Of a stretch of 64,000 nt of DNA, positions 9,506-16,290 are shown one piece after another (position 1 is the first letter of the stretch; each line of letters opens with the position of its first letter). The stretch lies in contig NZ_VMRJ01000006.1 of assembly GCF_007713685.1 (NCBI RefSeq), positions 348,660 through 412,659 on the forward strand. The letters run 5' to 3'. The stretch is from Hymenobacter setariae. Lineage in GTDB: Bacteria; Bacteroidota; Bacteroidia; Cytophagales; Hymenobacteraceae. Under the pieces are notes generated by a model that was not told where the DNA came from, did no database searches, and saw nothing but the letters and a program-made list of their open reading frames with translations. Both the position numbers and the translations under genes were made by a program.

Positions 9506-10723
9506 CTATAATAAGGCATGGCTAGCGGCATCTAATACCTCATTATCAAAGCCTTTTAGGTAGATTCGTGTGGTAGCTTCGCTATCGTGTCCCATCATCT
9601 CACTAATCTGGGCAATTGGTACACCTGACTGCTTAAGAACTGTGGCAAATGAATGCCGGGCTACATAGGTGGTAAGCGGTGTTTCAACTTGTGCCAGCAC
9701 GGCTAGCTCTTTAAGGCTACGGTTTGTTTGACGTAATACTTTCTGTACGCGGTGGTCGCGCTGCTGCTCAGTTTGGTGAAAATCGCTCAAAATGGGGAAT
9801 ATGTACAGAGAGGTAGCATTCCGAGCCAAGTTGCGATAGTAATCTAAAATTTCCTGTGCCGGGGCAAGAACGTTTACGTTGAAATTCTCTTTGGTTTTAC
9901 GGCGTGTATAGAAGATACGCTCATCTCGGAAGTCCTTCCATCGCAGGTAAGCCATATCAACAAAATTGATACCGCGGCAGTAAAAGCTAAATAAGAAATA
10001 TCGGCGAGCTTGTTCTTGAGCAGGATTGCCAGTTAAGTCTAAATCTTTGATGCGTTGTAACTCAGCTTTAGAAATAGCGCGGCGAGTTGTCTCAATACGC
10101 CTGAATTTGGCGAAGCTAACCCCTTTATATGGGTCATAATCATCTGCTACTACCTCTTCTTTGCGTGCGTTATTAATAAGCGTTTTAAACGTTCGCAGGT
10201 AAACGAAAAAGGCGTTTGGTTTGGTACCACGCTGCAAATGATACTCTTCCCAACGAGTAAGAAAGGCATGGTTTACCTCGGAAAAACCAAAATCCTTTTC
10301 ATTGCGATAGGCCATAAGGCTTTTCTTCGTAGCGTAGAAGATGTCGGCATAGCCTAATCGGTCGGTGGCTCGCAAGCGAGCTACCCATTGGTCAAAGTAG
10401 CCGAATACAGTTTCACGAGTCTGAATTTTGCCTAGCTTAGCCTTAACGGTTTCAAGAGTGTAAGGCTTATTATTATTCTCAAAATCAAGTATAGCTTTTT
10501 CCGCCTCCTGTTCAGCTTTATCTATCGCTCTCTTGATTTCAAGGTAAAGTGGGTGCTTGCGTTTAGGACGATTTGCCTTCGTATCCCAGTCTTCAGCTTG
10601 GCAGTTGATACCTAAGCCAATTTTTAGCTGCTTGCGGTCGCGGGTGAGGCGCAACAAAATAGGATGCTCTCCGCTCTTGAGCGTTTTAGAGGTATATAGA
10701 ACAGCCTTGACGGTGGTTTGCAT
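9506..10723 (-). CDS. Tyrosine recombinase / integrase, Bacteroidota type
   Basis: This 405-residue integrase has an N-terminal arm-binding domain (about 1-90, including the segment around I-L-L-R-L-T-R-D-R), a SAM-like core-binding domain and a C-terminal catalytic domain. The catalytic domain shows box I (FYCRGINF), the A-R-H-S-F-A-T block with M-M-G-H after it, and the nucleophile region T-T-R-I-Y. The His of the usual HxxR box appears as Tyr (Y-V-A-R-H). The start at 10723 was chosen because M-Q-T-T-V-K is the normal family N-terminus; the ATG 14 codons further upstream would overlap the repeat at 10734-10755. It faces away from the tRNA fragment 140 bases to its right, the usual place for an island integrase. 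It probably catalyses integration and, with an excisionase not seen here, excision. Confidence 0.93.
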   Translation of the reverse strand: MQTTVKAVLYTSKTLKSGEHPILLRLTRDRKQLKIGLGINCQAEDWDTKANRPKRKHPLYLEIKRAIDKAEQEAEKAILDFENNNKPYTLETVKAKLGKIQTRETVFGYFDQWVARLRATDRLGYADIFYATKKSLMAYRNEKDFGFSEVNHAFLTRWEEYHLQRGTKPNAFFVYLRTFKTLINNARKEEVVADDYDPYKGVSFAKFRRIETTRRAISKAELQRIKDLDLTGNPAQEQARRYFLFSFYCRGINFVDMAYLRWKDFRDERIFYTRRKTKENFNVNVLAPAQEILDYYRNLARNATSLYIFPILSDFHQTEQQRDHRVQKVLRQTNRSLKELAVLAQVETPLTTYVARHSFATVLKQSGVPIAQISEMMGHDSEATTRIYLKGFDNEVLDAASHALL

Positions 10724-10733
10724 AGCCCTTTGC

Positions 10734-10755
10734 TGGTGTAAACATGGTGTAAACA
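10734..10755. repeat. Two perfect tandem copies of an 11-bp sequence upstream of the integrase
   Basis: TGGTGTAAACA occurs at 10734-10744 and again directly after it at 10745-10755, 11 bases upstream of the integrase start and between it and the attachment site. Integrases with an arm-binding domain bind short direct repeats flanking the core site, so these are candidate arm-type sites that may also let the integrase repress its own gene. The role is inferred from position only. Confidence 0.5.
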
Positions 10756-10865
10756 AAAGTAGCAAACGATAGCAAGTTTAAGCAGATAAAGCCAAGCATT
10801 ATAAGTTAAAATTGCTGATATACAGGGTGAAACAAATTGAAATAATTAGAAGCAATTAATGTTTA

Positions 10866-10912
10866 ATTGCATGGCATGCAAGAGGTCATCGGTTCGACTC
10901 CGATATTCTCCA
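10866..10912 (+). other. tRNA-Ala(GGC) 3' fragment: island attachment site
   Basis: The sequence folds as the last two thirds of a tRNA: anticodon loop ATGGCAT (10871-10877, anticodon GGC), 3' anticodon stem GCAAG, variable loop AGGTC, T-arm ATCGG-TTCGACT-CCGAT (10888-10904), acceptor strand ATTCTCC and discriminator A. No encoded CCA follows. The D-arm and 5' acceptor strand are missing: the bases before 10866 are AT-rich and do not pair with the acceptor. It is therefore not a working tRNA but the truncated copy made by integration into tRNA-Ala. The left stem base at 10866 already mismatches, so the crossover lies at or inside the anticodon stem. Confidence 0.85.
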
Positions 10913-10920
10913 CTCTGTTT

Positions 10921-10956
10921 ACAAAAAAGGCACCTCGCAGGAGGTGCCTTTTTTGT
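10921..10956. terminator. Bidirectional terminator left behind the tRNA fragment
   Basis: A perfect 16-bp inverted repeat, ACAAAAAAGGCACCTC and its complement, closes on the loop GCAG. T-runs on both strands make it work in either direction. It lies 8 bases after the tRNA fragment and 19 bases from the end of the convergent fur-type gene, so it was probably the terminator of the original tRNA-Ala gene and also serves the regulator gene. Confidence 0.85.
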
Positions 10957-10975
10957 TTTTGGTCGCCTAGGCCCC

Positions 10976-11434
10976 TTAAACGGGCTGGCAGAATTGGCAC
11001 ACACCTGATAGTAGAAAATCGCGACGCTCGGCCTGAAAGCCGCCGGGTAGCTGAACTGCTGGGATGGCCACTTGGCTAAGGCAATAGGTGTGGTGGCAAG
11101 TGCCGCACTTGAAATGCACGTGATTGTCGAAGTGCGCCTGCGAGCTGCACTCGATAGAGCAGGCAGCGTAACGCAGTATATCAGTATCATCGATGACTCG
11201 GTGAATAAGGCCGTTTTGCTCGAAGCTTTTGAGCGTTCGATACAAGGTGATGCGGTCTACATCGGCCCCAATTTCTTGCTCAATCTCGGCGCCGGTGAGG
11301 GCGTAGCCTTTGCCCGATACGGCGGCCAGTACGGCCCGGCGCACGGGAGTCTGGCGCAGGCCGTGGCGCAGCAGCGTTTGGGTGAGGCGGTCGTTGGCGG
11401 CGGGCGGCGGAGTGGCGGGGACAGGAGCAATCAT
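10976..11434 (-). CDS. Fur-family metal-responsive transcriptional repressor
   Basis: This 152-residue protein has the Fur fold order: a winged-helix DNA-binding domain in the first 90 residues (R-Q-T-P-V-R-R-A-V-L at the start, R-I-T-L-Y-R-T-L as recognition region) and a metal-binding dimerisation domain. The second domain has the H-V-H-F-K-C-G-T-C-H segment and a final C-Q-F-C pair, consistent with the structural zinc site. Whether it senses iron, zinc or peroxide cannot be told; the small size and Cys-rich tail fit Zur or Fur. A TACTTTTG -7-like element (rc of 11439-11446) ends only four bases before the ATG, so the mRNA is either nearly leaderless or starts elsewhere. It is the first chromosomal gene to the right of the island. 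Confidence 0.88.
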   Translation of the reverse strand: MIAPVPATPPPAANDRLTQTLLRHGLRQTPVRRAVLAAVSGKGYALTGAEIEQEIGADVDRITLYRTLKSFEQNGLIHRVIDDTDILRYAACSIECSSQAHFDNHVHFKCGTCHHTYCLSQVAIPAVQLPGGFQAERRDFLLSGVCQFCQPV

Positions 11435-11501
11435 ACGTCAAAAGTAGGAGCGATGCGACTTCTTTAAACAGCATAGGCCTGCCTAGGGTTCGCGGAGCCA
11501 G

Positions 11502-11509
11502 TACCTTTG
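11502..11509 (+). promoter_or_regulatory. TACCTTTG -7 element before the GT39 gene
   Basis: TACCTTTG matches the Bacteroidota -7 consensus TAnnTTTG and lies 48 bases before the GTG start. I see no clear TTG -33 element at the expected distance, so the promoter is only half supported. Confidence 0.4.
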
Positions 11510-11557
11510 CGGGGCTGCGCGCTTACCTAGGCGCCTCGTTTTACTTAAGCTTACCTA

Positions 11558-13201
11558 GTGATAGAATCTGTTGCCCACCGACTACTAGCGGCGCTGGGCC
11601 GGCGGCCGGGGCTGCTGGCAATACTAACGCTGGCGCTGGCCTTGCCTGTGTTGCTGCTCAACATCGGCCGGATGCCACTGCTGGTGGACGAGCCCATTCG
11701 GGCGCTGGTGGCACTGGAGATGCACTACTCGGGGCACTTCTTCCAGCCTACGCTACAAGGGCTGCCGTACTACAACAAGCCACCACTGTTCAATTGGCTG
11801 CTGATAGCGCTGTTTCGCCTCACTGGGCGGCAAGATGAGTTTATTTTGCGCCTGCCCACGGTGGCAGCGCTGTTGCTCTACACCACAGCTATCTGGCGGG
11901 TGCTGCGGCCACACCTAGGTAGCAAAACAGCGTTTACGGTGGCGCTGGCGTTTGCTACTACGGGGCGAGTATTGTTTTACGACTCGTTTTTTGGGTTGAT
12001 TGACTTATGGCACGCGGGGCTTACGTGGCTGGGCTTCATGGCCATCTGGCACTACGGCGGGCGCGGGCAATGGACGCGGCTGTTTGTGGTCACTTACTTG
12101 CTCACTGCCGTGGGCTTTTTGCTGAAAGGGCTGCCATCGGTGGTCTTTCAGGGCATTGCGCTGTTGGTGTATTGCCTCGATACGCGGCAGTGGCGGCGGC
12201 TCTTTAGCTGGCAGCACGTGCTGGGGGGGCTGGTGTTGCTAGGAGTGCTAGGTACCTATTTTCTGATTTACAGCCGCCACAACTCGCTCGATGTAGCACT
12301 AAAAACGTTGTGGTCGCAGTCGAGCCAGCGCACGGTGGCCGCCCAGCCGCTGGCCGAATCAGTACGCTACGTGCTGCTGTTTCCGCTCGACTTTATTAAG
12401 CACTTTTTGCCCTGGACCTTGCTGGTACTGTGCCTAGCGCGGCCCGAACTGCGGGCAGCGGTATGGCGGCAGCCTTTTCTGCGCTACAATACACTGCTGT
12501 TTGTGGCCATTCTGCCGGTGTACTGGCTGTCGCCAGCTACTATTCCGCGCTACCTGTTTATGCTGGTGCCACTGCTGCTGACCGTAGTAATTCCGCTCTA
12601 CTACCAACTGCAGCCTACCCGAGCTTGGCCTACTCGCCTGCTCGATGGCCTGCTGCTGGGCCTGCTATTGCTGAGTAGTCTGCTGGTGCTGGGTGCACCG
12701 CTGGCTCGTATTACCCCGGCGCTGGCCGGAGCGCCCCAACTCGCATTGGCCCGTTTGGTGCCTGGGGCCTGGGCCTGGAGCGTGGGGCTGGGCGTGGTGC
12801 TGCTGGGGATGGCGTATCTGTTCTGGAAGCTGACCGATTACCGGCTCCTGCTGCTGGGTTACTTTTTACTGGTGCTGCGGTTGGCGTTCGATGTATTTGT
12901 GTTTCCAGCCCGTCTCCAAACGTCGTCTGAAGTAGCGTACCGCACGGCGGCCTTGCGAGTGGGCCGCGAAACCCGGGGCCGACCGCTGATTCTGCTGCCG
13001 CATGCCAAGCTTGATGATGTGGAAGCCTTTTACATCACCCGCGAGCGGGGCCAGACCTTAGAAAGAGACTCGCTGCCGGCCCGGCCCGGCTACCTCTACC
13101 TAGGGCGAGTAAAACAGCTGCGCGGCCTGCGCTACCGCACGCTCGATGAGTTTGTCATCGACGGCAACCAGCGGTTTCGACTGGTCGAGATAGAGCACTA
13201 G
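11558..13201 (+). CDS. ArnT-like glycosyltransferase, GT39 family
   Basis: This is a 547-residue integral membrane protein with about twelve hydrophobic segments. The first periplasmic loop carries the acidic D-E-P-I-R-A-L motif typical of GT39/PMT enzymes, followed by Y-Y-N-K-P-P, which is diagnostic of the ArnT/dolichyl-P-mannose family. Such enzymes move a sugar from a polyprenyl phosphate donor to an acceptor on the outer side of the inner membrane. The acceptor here is unknown (lipid A, a glycolipid or protein). The start is GTG at 11558; no ATG gives a better N-terminus. The flippase-like gene follows after 16 bases in the same operon, and an ArnC-like GT2 gene, the likely donor-making enzyme, is nearby on the other strand. 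Confidence 0.85.
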   Translation: MIESVAHRLLAALGRRPGLLAILTLALALPVLLLNIGRMPLLVDEPIRALVALEMHYSGHFFQPTLQGLPYYNKPPLFNWLLIALFRLTGRQDEFILRLPTVAALLLYTTAIWRVLRPHLGSKTAFTVALAFATTGRVLFYDSFFGLIDLWHAGLTWLGFMAIWHYGGRGQWTRLFVVTYLLTAVGFLLKGLPSVVFQGIALLVYCLDTRQWRRLFSWQHVLGGLVLLGVLGTYFLIYSRHNSLDVALKTLWSQSSQRTVAAQPLAESVRYVLLFPLDFIKHFLPWTLLVLCLARPELRAAVWRQPFLRYNTLLFVAILPVYWLSPATIPRYLFMLVPLLLTVVIPLYYQLQPTRAWPTRLLDGLLLGLLLLSSLLVLGAPLARITPALAGAPQLALARLVPGAWAWSVGLGVVLLGMAYLFWKLTDYRLLLLGYFLLVLRLAFDVFVFPARLQTSSEVAYRTAALRVGRETRGRPLILLPHAKLDDVEAFYITRERGQTLERDSLPARPGYLYLGRVKQLRGLRYRTLDEFVIDGNQRFRLVEIEH

Positions 13202-13217
13202 CGCGTTTCGCCTCGCC

Positions 13218-14165
13218 ATGACTAATGAGATAGAAGCAGCTAGCCTGCCCACCGAGAAAGCTCCCTTTCCTGCTTGGCGGCGCCACGCGCTGCTACTGGG
13301 CAAGCTGGCTTTTATGGCCGGCGCGCTCTGGCTAGTGGCGCGTCACCTTGACTTGCCGGCCCTCGGGCGCACACTGCGGGGGGCTCAGCCCGGTTGGCTA
13401 GCCGTGGCTACGGGGCTGTTTATCGTGTCGAAGTTGATTTCGTCCGTGCGCCTCAATCATTTTTTTCGAGCCGTCGGCATTCGCTTGCGCGAGGGTTACA
13501 ACCTACGGTTGTACTGGCTGGGCATGTACTACAACCTGTTTTTGCCCGGCGGCATTGGGGGCGATGGCTACAAAGTGTACTTATTGGGGCGGCAGTTTCC
13601 GGGGCGGCGGGCCGTCATTTTTCGGGCGCTGCTACTCGATAGGCTTAGTGGGATGGTGGCGCTGCTGGTGCTGTTATTGCTCTTATTTGCTGGCACTACT
13701 TACCCTGGGTGGTGGCGCCTGGGAGCGCTGGTATTGGTGCCGCTCGGCTTGGGGCTCAGCTATGGGCTAGGTCGCTGGCTTTTTGGTGCTTTTCAAGCAG
13801 CTTTTGGGCGCACCTCGTGGCAGGCGCTGGGGGTGCAAGGAGCGCAGGTGCTGCAAGCCTGGGCGCTGCTGGCGGCCCTAGGTGCTGCCCACGGGCCAGT
13901 ATTGCCCTATCTGCTGGTGTTTCTTGCTTCGTCGGTGGCGGCGGTGCTGCCGCTCACAGTAGGCGGCCTAGGGGCGCGCGAATTAACATTTCTCTACGGT
14001 GCCAAGCTGTTTGGTCTAGAGCCCGCCGTGGCGGTGAGTGTAAGCGTACTATTCTACGTCATTACGGCCATTGTGTCGCTAGGCGGCGCATTTGTGCGAG
14101 TGAGCGCCGATGAAGCTGCGCCTGCCATGCCGACCGATAGTGGGCTTGCCTCAAACGCACATTAA
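13218..14165 (+). CDS. Lysylphosphatidylglycerol-synthase-TM / flippase-like membrane protein
   Basis: A 315-residue protein with seven or eight hydrophobic segments. It belongs by pattern to the UPF0104/LPG-synthase transmembrane family: the N-G-Y-N-L-R-L-Y-W-type segment, here E-G-Y-N-L-R-L-Y-W, then F-L-P-G-G-I-G-G-D-G-Y-K, and the later L-P-L-T-V-G-G-L-G-A-R-E. In characterised relatives this module transports aminoacylated lipids; many members next to glycosyltransferases are thought to move lipid-linked sugars. It lacks the soluble aminoacyl-transferase domain of MprF. Position 16 bases after the GT39 gene supports a role in handling the same lipid substrate. The gene converges on the deacetylase-like gene, whose end is 34 bases away. 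Confidence 0.82.
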   Translation: MTNEIEAASLPTEKAPFPAWRRHALLLGKLAFMAGALWLVARHLDLPALGRTLRGAQPGWLAVATGLFIVSKLISSVRLNHFFRAVGIRLREGYNLRLYWLGMYYNLFLPGGIGGDGYKVYLLGRQFPGRRAVIFRALLLDRLSGMVALLVLLLLLFAGTTYPGWWRLGALVLVPLGLGLSYGLGRWLFGAFQAAFGRTSWQALGVQGAQVLQAWALLAALGAAHGPVLPYLLVFLASSVAAVLPLTVGGLGARELTFLYGAKLFGLEPAVAVSVSVLFYVITAIVSLGGAFVRVSADEAAPAMPTDSGLASNAH

Positions 14166-14199
14166 AGCAGTTAAATACCAGGCTTATGTTGTGAGCGCG

Positions 14200-15003
14200 C
14201 TACACAGCGGCATAGCTCACTAGCTCCACGCCCAGCTCGCGCAGCAAATTAGTTGCTTCTCCGCCGCGCCAGAAGTTGTATTCGGGCACGCGCATCAGTG
14301 GGGAGCCAGCGCGCTCGCTCAGGCCCGGATGGCTCATAAACTCGGCTACTTGCACGCCCGGCCGAAAGGCCGCCGCTACCCCCCGCCTAAACGCCGCCGC
14401 GCTAGCTGCCTCGGTCGAGAAGGTGGTTATCAGTGCTTCCGGCGTGCGAAAGGGACCTAGGGCCCGTTGGCTAGTCTTGGCAAAGGCTTGTAGTATTAGC
14501 CCGCGGCTATCAAATCGGCCTGCGGCCGTGAGGCGGCGCACCCGCCGCACACCTAGGCCAGCGAGTATTTGCAGCAGCGCTGGGCCCAGCAGTGGGTACT
14601 GGTGCAAGTGCTGGTGGCTGTCGGCGTGGGTTAGGCTGAGGCCAGCGGCACTTAGGCGTTTCAGTTGAGCGGCTATTTCTAGCTGTAGCTCGGTGCGCCG
14701 CACTTTGCCCCGCAAAAAACGCTGCCACAGCTGGCTAGAGCTGTAAAACTGCCCATCGGCATTTACCAGCGACGGCACCTGTGAGGCGGCACTCAGGGGC
14801 TGGCCGGCATTGAGCGTGAGGTGCAGGCCCACCGAGAGGGTAGGGGAGGCCAACTTGGCCAACTCGCGTAACTCGGCCGCGCTGGCAAAATTGGCCATGA
14901 CAGTAGTACTGCTCACCTGCCCAGCCGCCCCCAACTCCAAAATAGCCTGGGTAGCGGGCGCATCCCAGCCAAAATCATCGCAGTTGATAACCAGCTTTTT
15001 CAT
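14200..15003 (-). CDS. ChbG/HpnK-family (YdjC-like) carbohydrate deacetylase
   Basis: A 267-residue soluble protein with the YdjC-family metal and catalytic motifs: C-D-D-F-G at residues 8-12 (the catalytic Asp pair) and the H-A-D-S-H-Q-H-L-H block in the middle. Family members remove N-acetyl groups from diacetylchitobiose (ChbG) or from hopanoid-linked N-acetylglucosamine (HpnK). Its gene follows the GT2 gene by 48 bases on the same strand, so the pair probably forms one transcript. In that setting it may deacetylate a lipid-linked amino sugar before the GT39 enzyme transfers it; that order of action is an inference. Confidence 0.88.
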   Translation of the reverse strand: MKKLVINCDDFGWDAPATQAILELGAAGQVSSTTVMANFASAAELRELAKLASPTLSVGLHLTLNAGQPLSAASQVPSLVNADGQFYSSSQLWQRFLRGKVRRTELQLEIAAQLKRLSAAGLSLTHADSHQHLHQYPLLGPALLQILAGLGVRRVRRLTAAGRFDSRGLILQAFAKTSQRALGPFRTPEALITTFSTEAASAAAFRRGVAAAFRPGVQVAEFMSHPGLSERAGSPLMRVPEYNFWRGGEATNLLRELGVELVSYAAV

Positions 15004-15051
15004 TCAACAGGTCAAGGAGGGGCGCGCTAATGAACTGGTAACTACTAGCCG

Positions 15052-16053
15052 TTACTCACTAAATGATGACGCTACCTGCCGCACCACGTAGGGCGCGCGG
15101 GTGTGGCGCGAATAGTAGATATACATGCCGATTTCGGCCAGTACACCGAAGCAAAGCAGGAAAATGCCACCTAGGAGCAAGAAAAGGCTGAAAATGAATT
15201 CCAGCGGATAAGTGCCGAAAATATTGAGCCCAAAGAATATCGACCGTACCAAAAACTGCCCCGCCAGCCCGCCGCCCAGCAGCAGACTTAACAGCCCCGC
15301 CAGCCCGAACAACCGGAACGGCTTGCGCCCGTGCACGATGAAAAAGCGCAGGATGAACAAGTCGAGAATGACATAGAAGAGCTTGCTAATCTTGTAGTTG
15401 CTCTGGCCAAACTGCCGCTCGTGTATCTCTATTGGGAACTCGCAGTAGCGCAGGCCTTTGCGTGCCACCAGTGCCCCTAGGAAGCGGTGGGCATCGCCGA
15501 GCATCTCCACGTTCTTCACTAGGTAGCTGCGGTAGGCCTTGTAGGTGGCCCCAAAGTAGCGCAGTTGCACCCCCGACAGGCGCCGGATGATGCCGTGTGC
15601 TGTAGTAGCTAGCGCCGTGGCTACGGGACCCTCGGGGCGCTTGGCCTTGGCCCCGCCCACCATATCGTAGCCCTCATTGATGAGACTGATAAACTGCGGA
15701 ATGTAGGCCGGGTCGTGCTGCAAGTCGCCGTCCATAGCAATGATAACCTCGCCGCGGGCACGCTCGAAGCCGGCACGCAGGCTCAGGGTTTGGCCGTAGT
15801 TGCCGGCCAAGTCAACGGCTACTAGGTGGCGGTCGTGGGCGGCCAGCTCCTGCATCAGCTTCCAGCTCTGGTCGCGGCTACCATCATTCACCAAGATGAG
15901 TTCGTAGTCGTAGCCGTGCTGGTTCATCACGGCGGCCACGCGGCTCACCAGCTGGCCTACGTTGGCAACTTCGTTGTAGAGCGGCGCCACCACGGAAATT
16001 AAACCGGCAAAAGCCGTGTTGGCAGTGGGCGTAGCGAGCGAGGGCATAGACAT
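15052..16053 (-). CDS. GT2 glycosyltransferase, polyprenyl-phosphate sugar synthase (ArnC/DPM1-like)
   Basis: The first 240 residues are a GT2 domain with the S-V-V-A-P-L-Y-N-E start, the V-N-D-G-S nucleotide-binding site and D-G-D-L-Q-H-D-P metal site (D-x-D). Two hydrophobic segments follow in the last 90 residues, which matches ArnC/GtrB-type enzymes that make undecaprenyl-phosphate sugars on the cytoplasmic side. A TACCTTTG element (rc of 16063-16070) sits just upstream, so translation should begin at the ATG at 16053 or 16047 and not at the one at 16065, which lies inside the promoter. It is probably the donor-forming partner of the GT39 gene. Confidence 0.88.
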   Translation of the reverse strand: MSMPSLATPTANTAFAGLISVVAPLYNEVANVGQLVSRVAAVMNQHGYDYELILVNDGSRDQSWKLMQELAAHDRHLVAVDLAGNYGQTLSLRAGFERARGEVIIAMDGDLQHDPAYIPQFISLINEGYDMVGGAKAKRPEGPVATALATTAHGIIRRLSGVQLRYFGATYKAYRSYLVKNVEMLGDAHRFLGALVARKGLRYCEFPIEIHERQFGQSNYKISKLFYVILDLFILRFFIVHGRKPFRLFGLAGLLSLLLGGGLAGQFLVRSIFFGLNIFGTYPLEFIFSLFLLLGGIFLLCFGVLAEIGMYIYYSRHTRAPYVVRQVASSFSE

Positions 16054-16062
16054 AAGTATCCG

Positions 16063-16070
16063 CAAAGGTA
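16063..16070 (-). promoter_or_regulatory. TACCTTTG -7 element before the GT2 gene
   Basis: The reverse strand reads TACCTTTG, a match to TAnnTTTG, about 10 bases before the chosen start. It gives a very short leader and argues against the upstream in-frame ATG at 16065. No clear -33 TTG was identified. Confidence 0.4.
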
Positions 16071-16264
16071 CTAGGTGCCGGGGCGTCAGCTTTTAGGCGG
16101 CATGCAGCGTGTAGCGAAGCATCTGGCCGCCTTCATTGTTAGCATAAGGGAGCGCAGCGCCACACGCAATGTCTTGGCTGTGCGCACTGCGTGAAGGCCA
16201 GAGCCAATGGGCTTATTCGGCGTTCAGCTTGTAGAATTCTGGGCCTGGCCGCTTACCTAGGCCG

Positions 16265-16272
16265 TAACTTTG
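16265..16272 (+). promoter_or_regulatory. TAACTTTG -7 element before mrdA
   Basis: TAACTTTG matches the Bacteroidota -7 consensus and lies 18 bases before the mrdA ATG. A TTG at 16229-16231 is too far (33 bases) to be a normal -33 element, so the call rests on the -7 motif and position. Confidence 0.4.
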
Positions 16273-16290
16273 TAGACTATCCGATAAGCT

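Larger units (their letters stand above)
1..10912. mobile_element. Right-hand part of an integrated defence island
   Basis: This stretch looks like the right end of an integrative element carrying restriction and antiphage genes. It holds hsdR, a Septu-like ATPase/HNH pair, mcrB-mcrC and a tyrosine integrase reading leftward, and it ends in a 47-base 3' fragment of a tRNA-Ala(GGC) gene. Integrases of this kind commonly insert into the 3' end of tRNA genes and rebuild the gene at one end, leaving a truncated copy at the other. The truncated copy here keeps its terminator, so it is probably the original chromosomal 3' end; the rebuilt tRNA and the left end should lie upstream of the window. CCTAGG is almost missing here (one copy, 5506-5511) but frequent to the right. 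The element's identity and full size cannot be judged from this window. Confidence 0.75.

Noticed and set aside
10867..11079. Open frame across the tRNA fragment and terminator
   Set aside because: It runs through structured RNA DNA, has no coding character and overlaps the end of the Fur-type gene.
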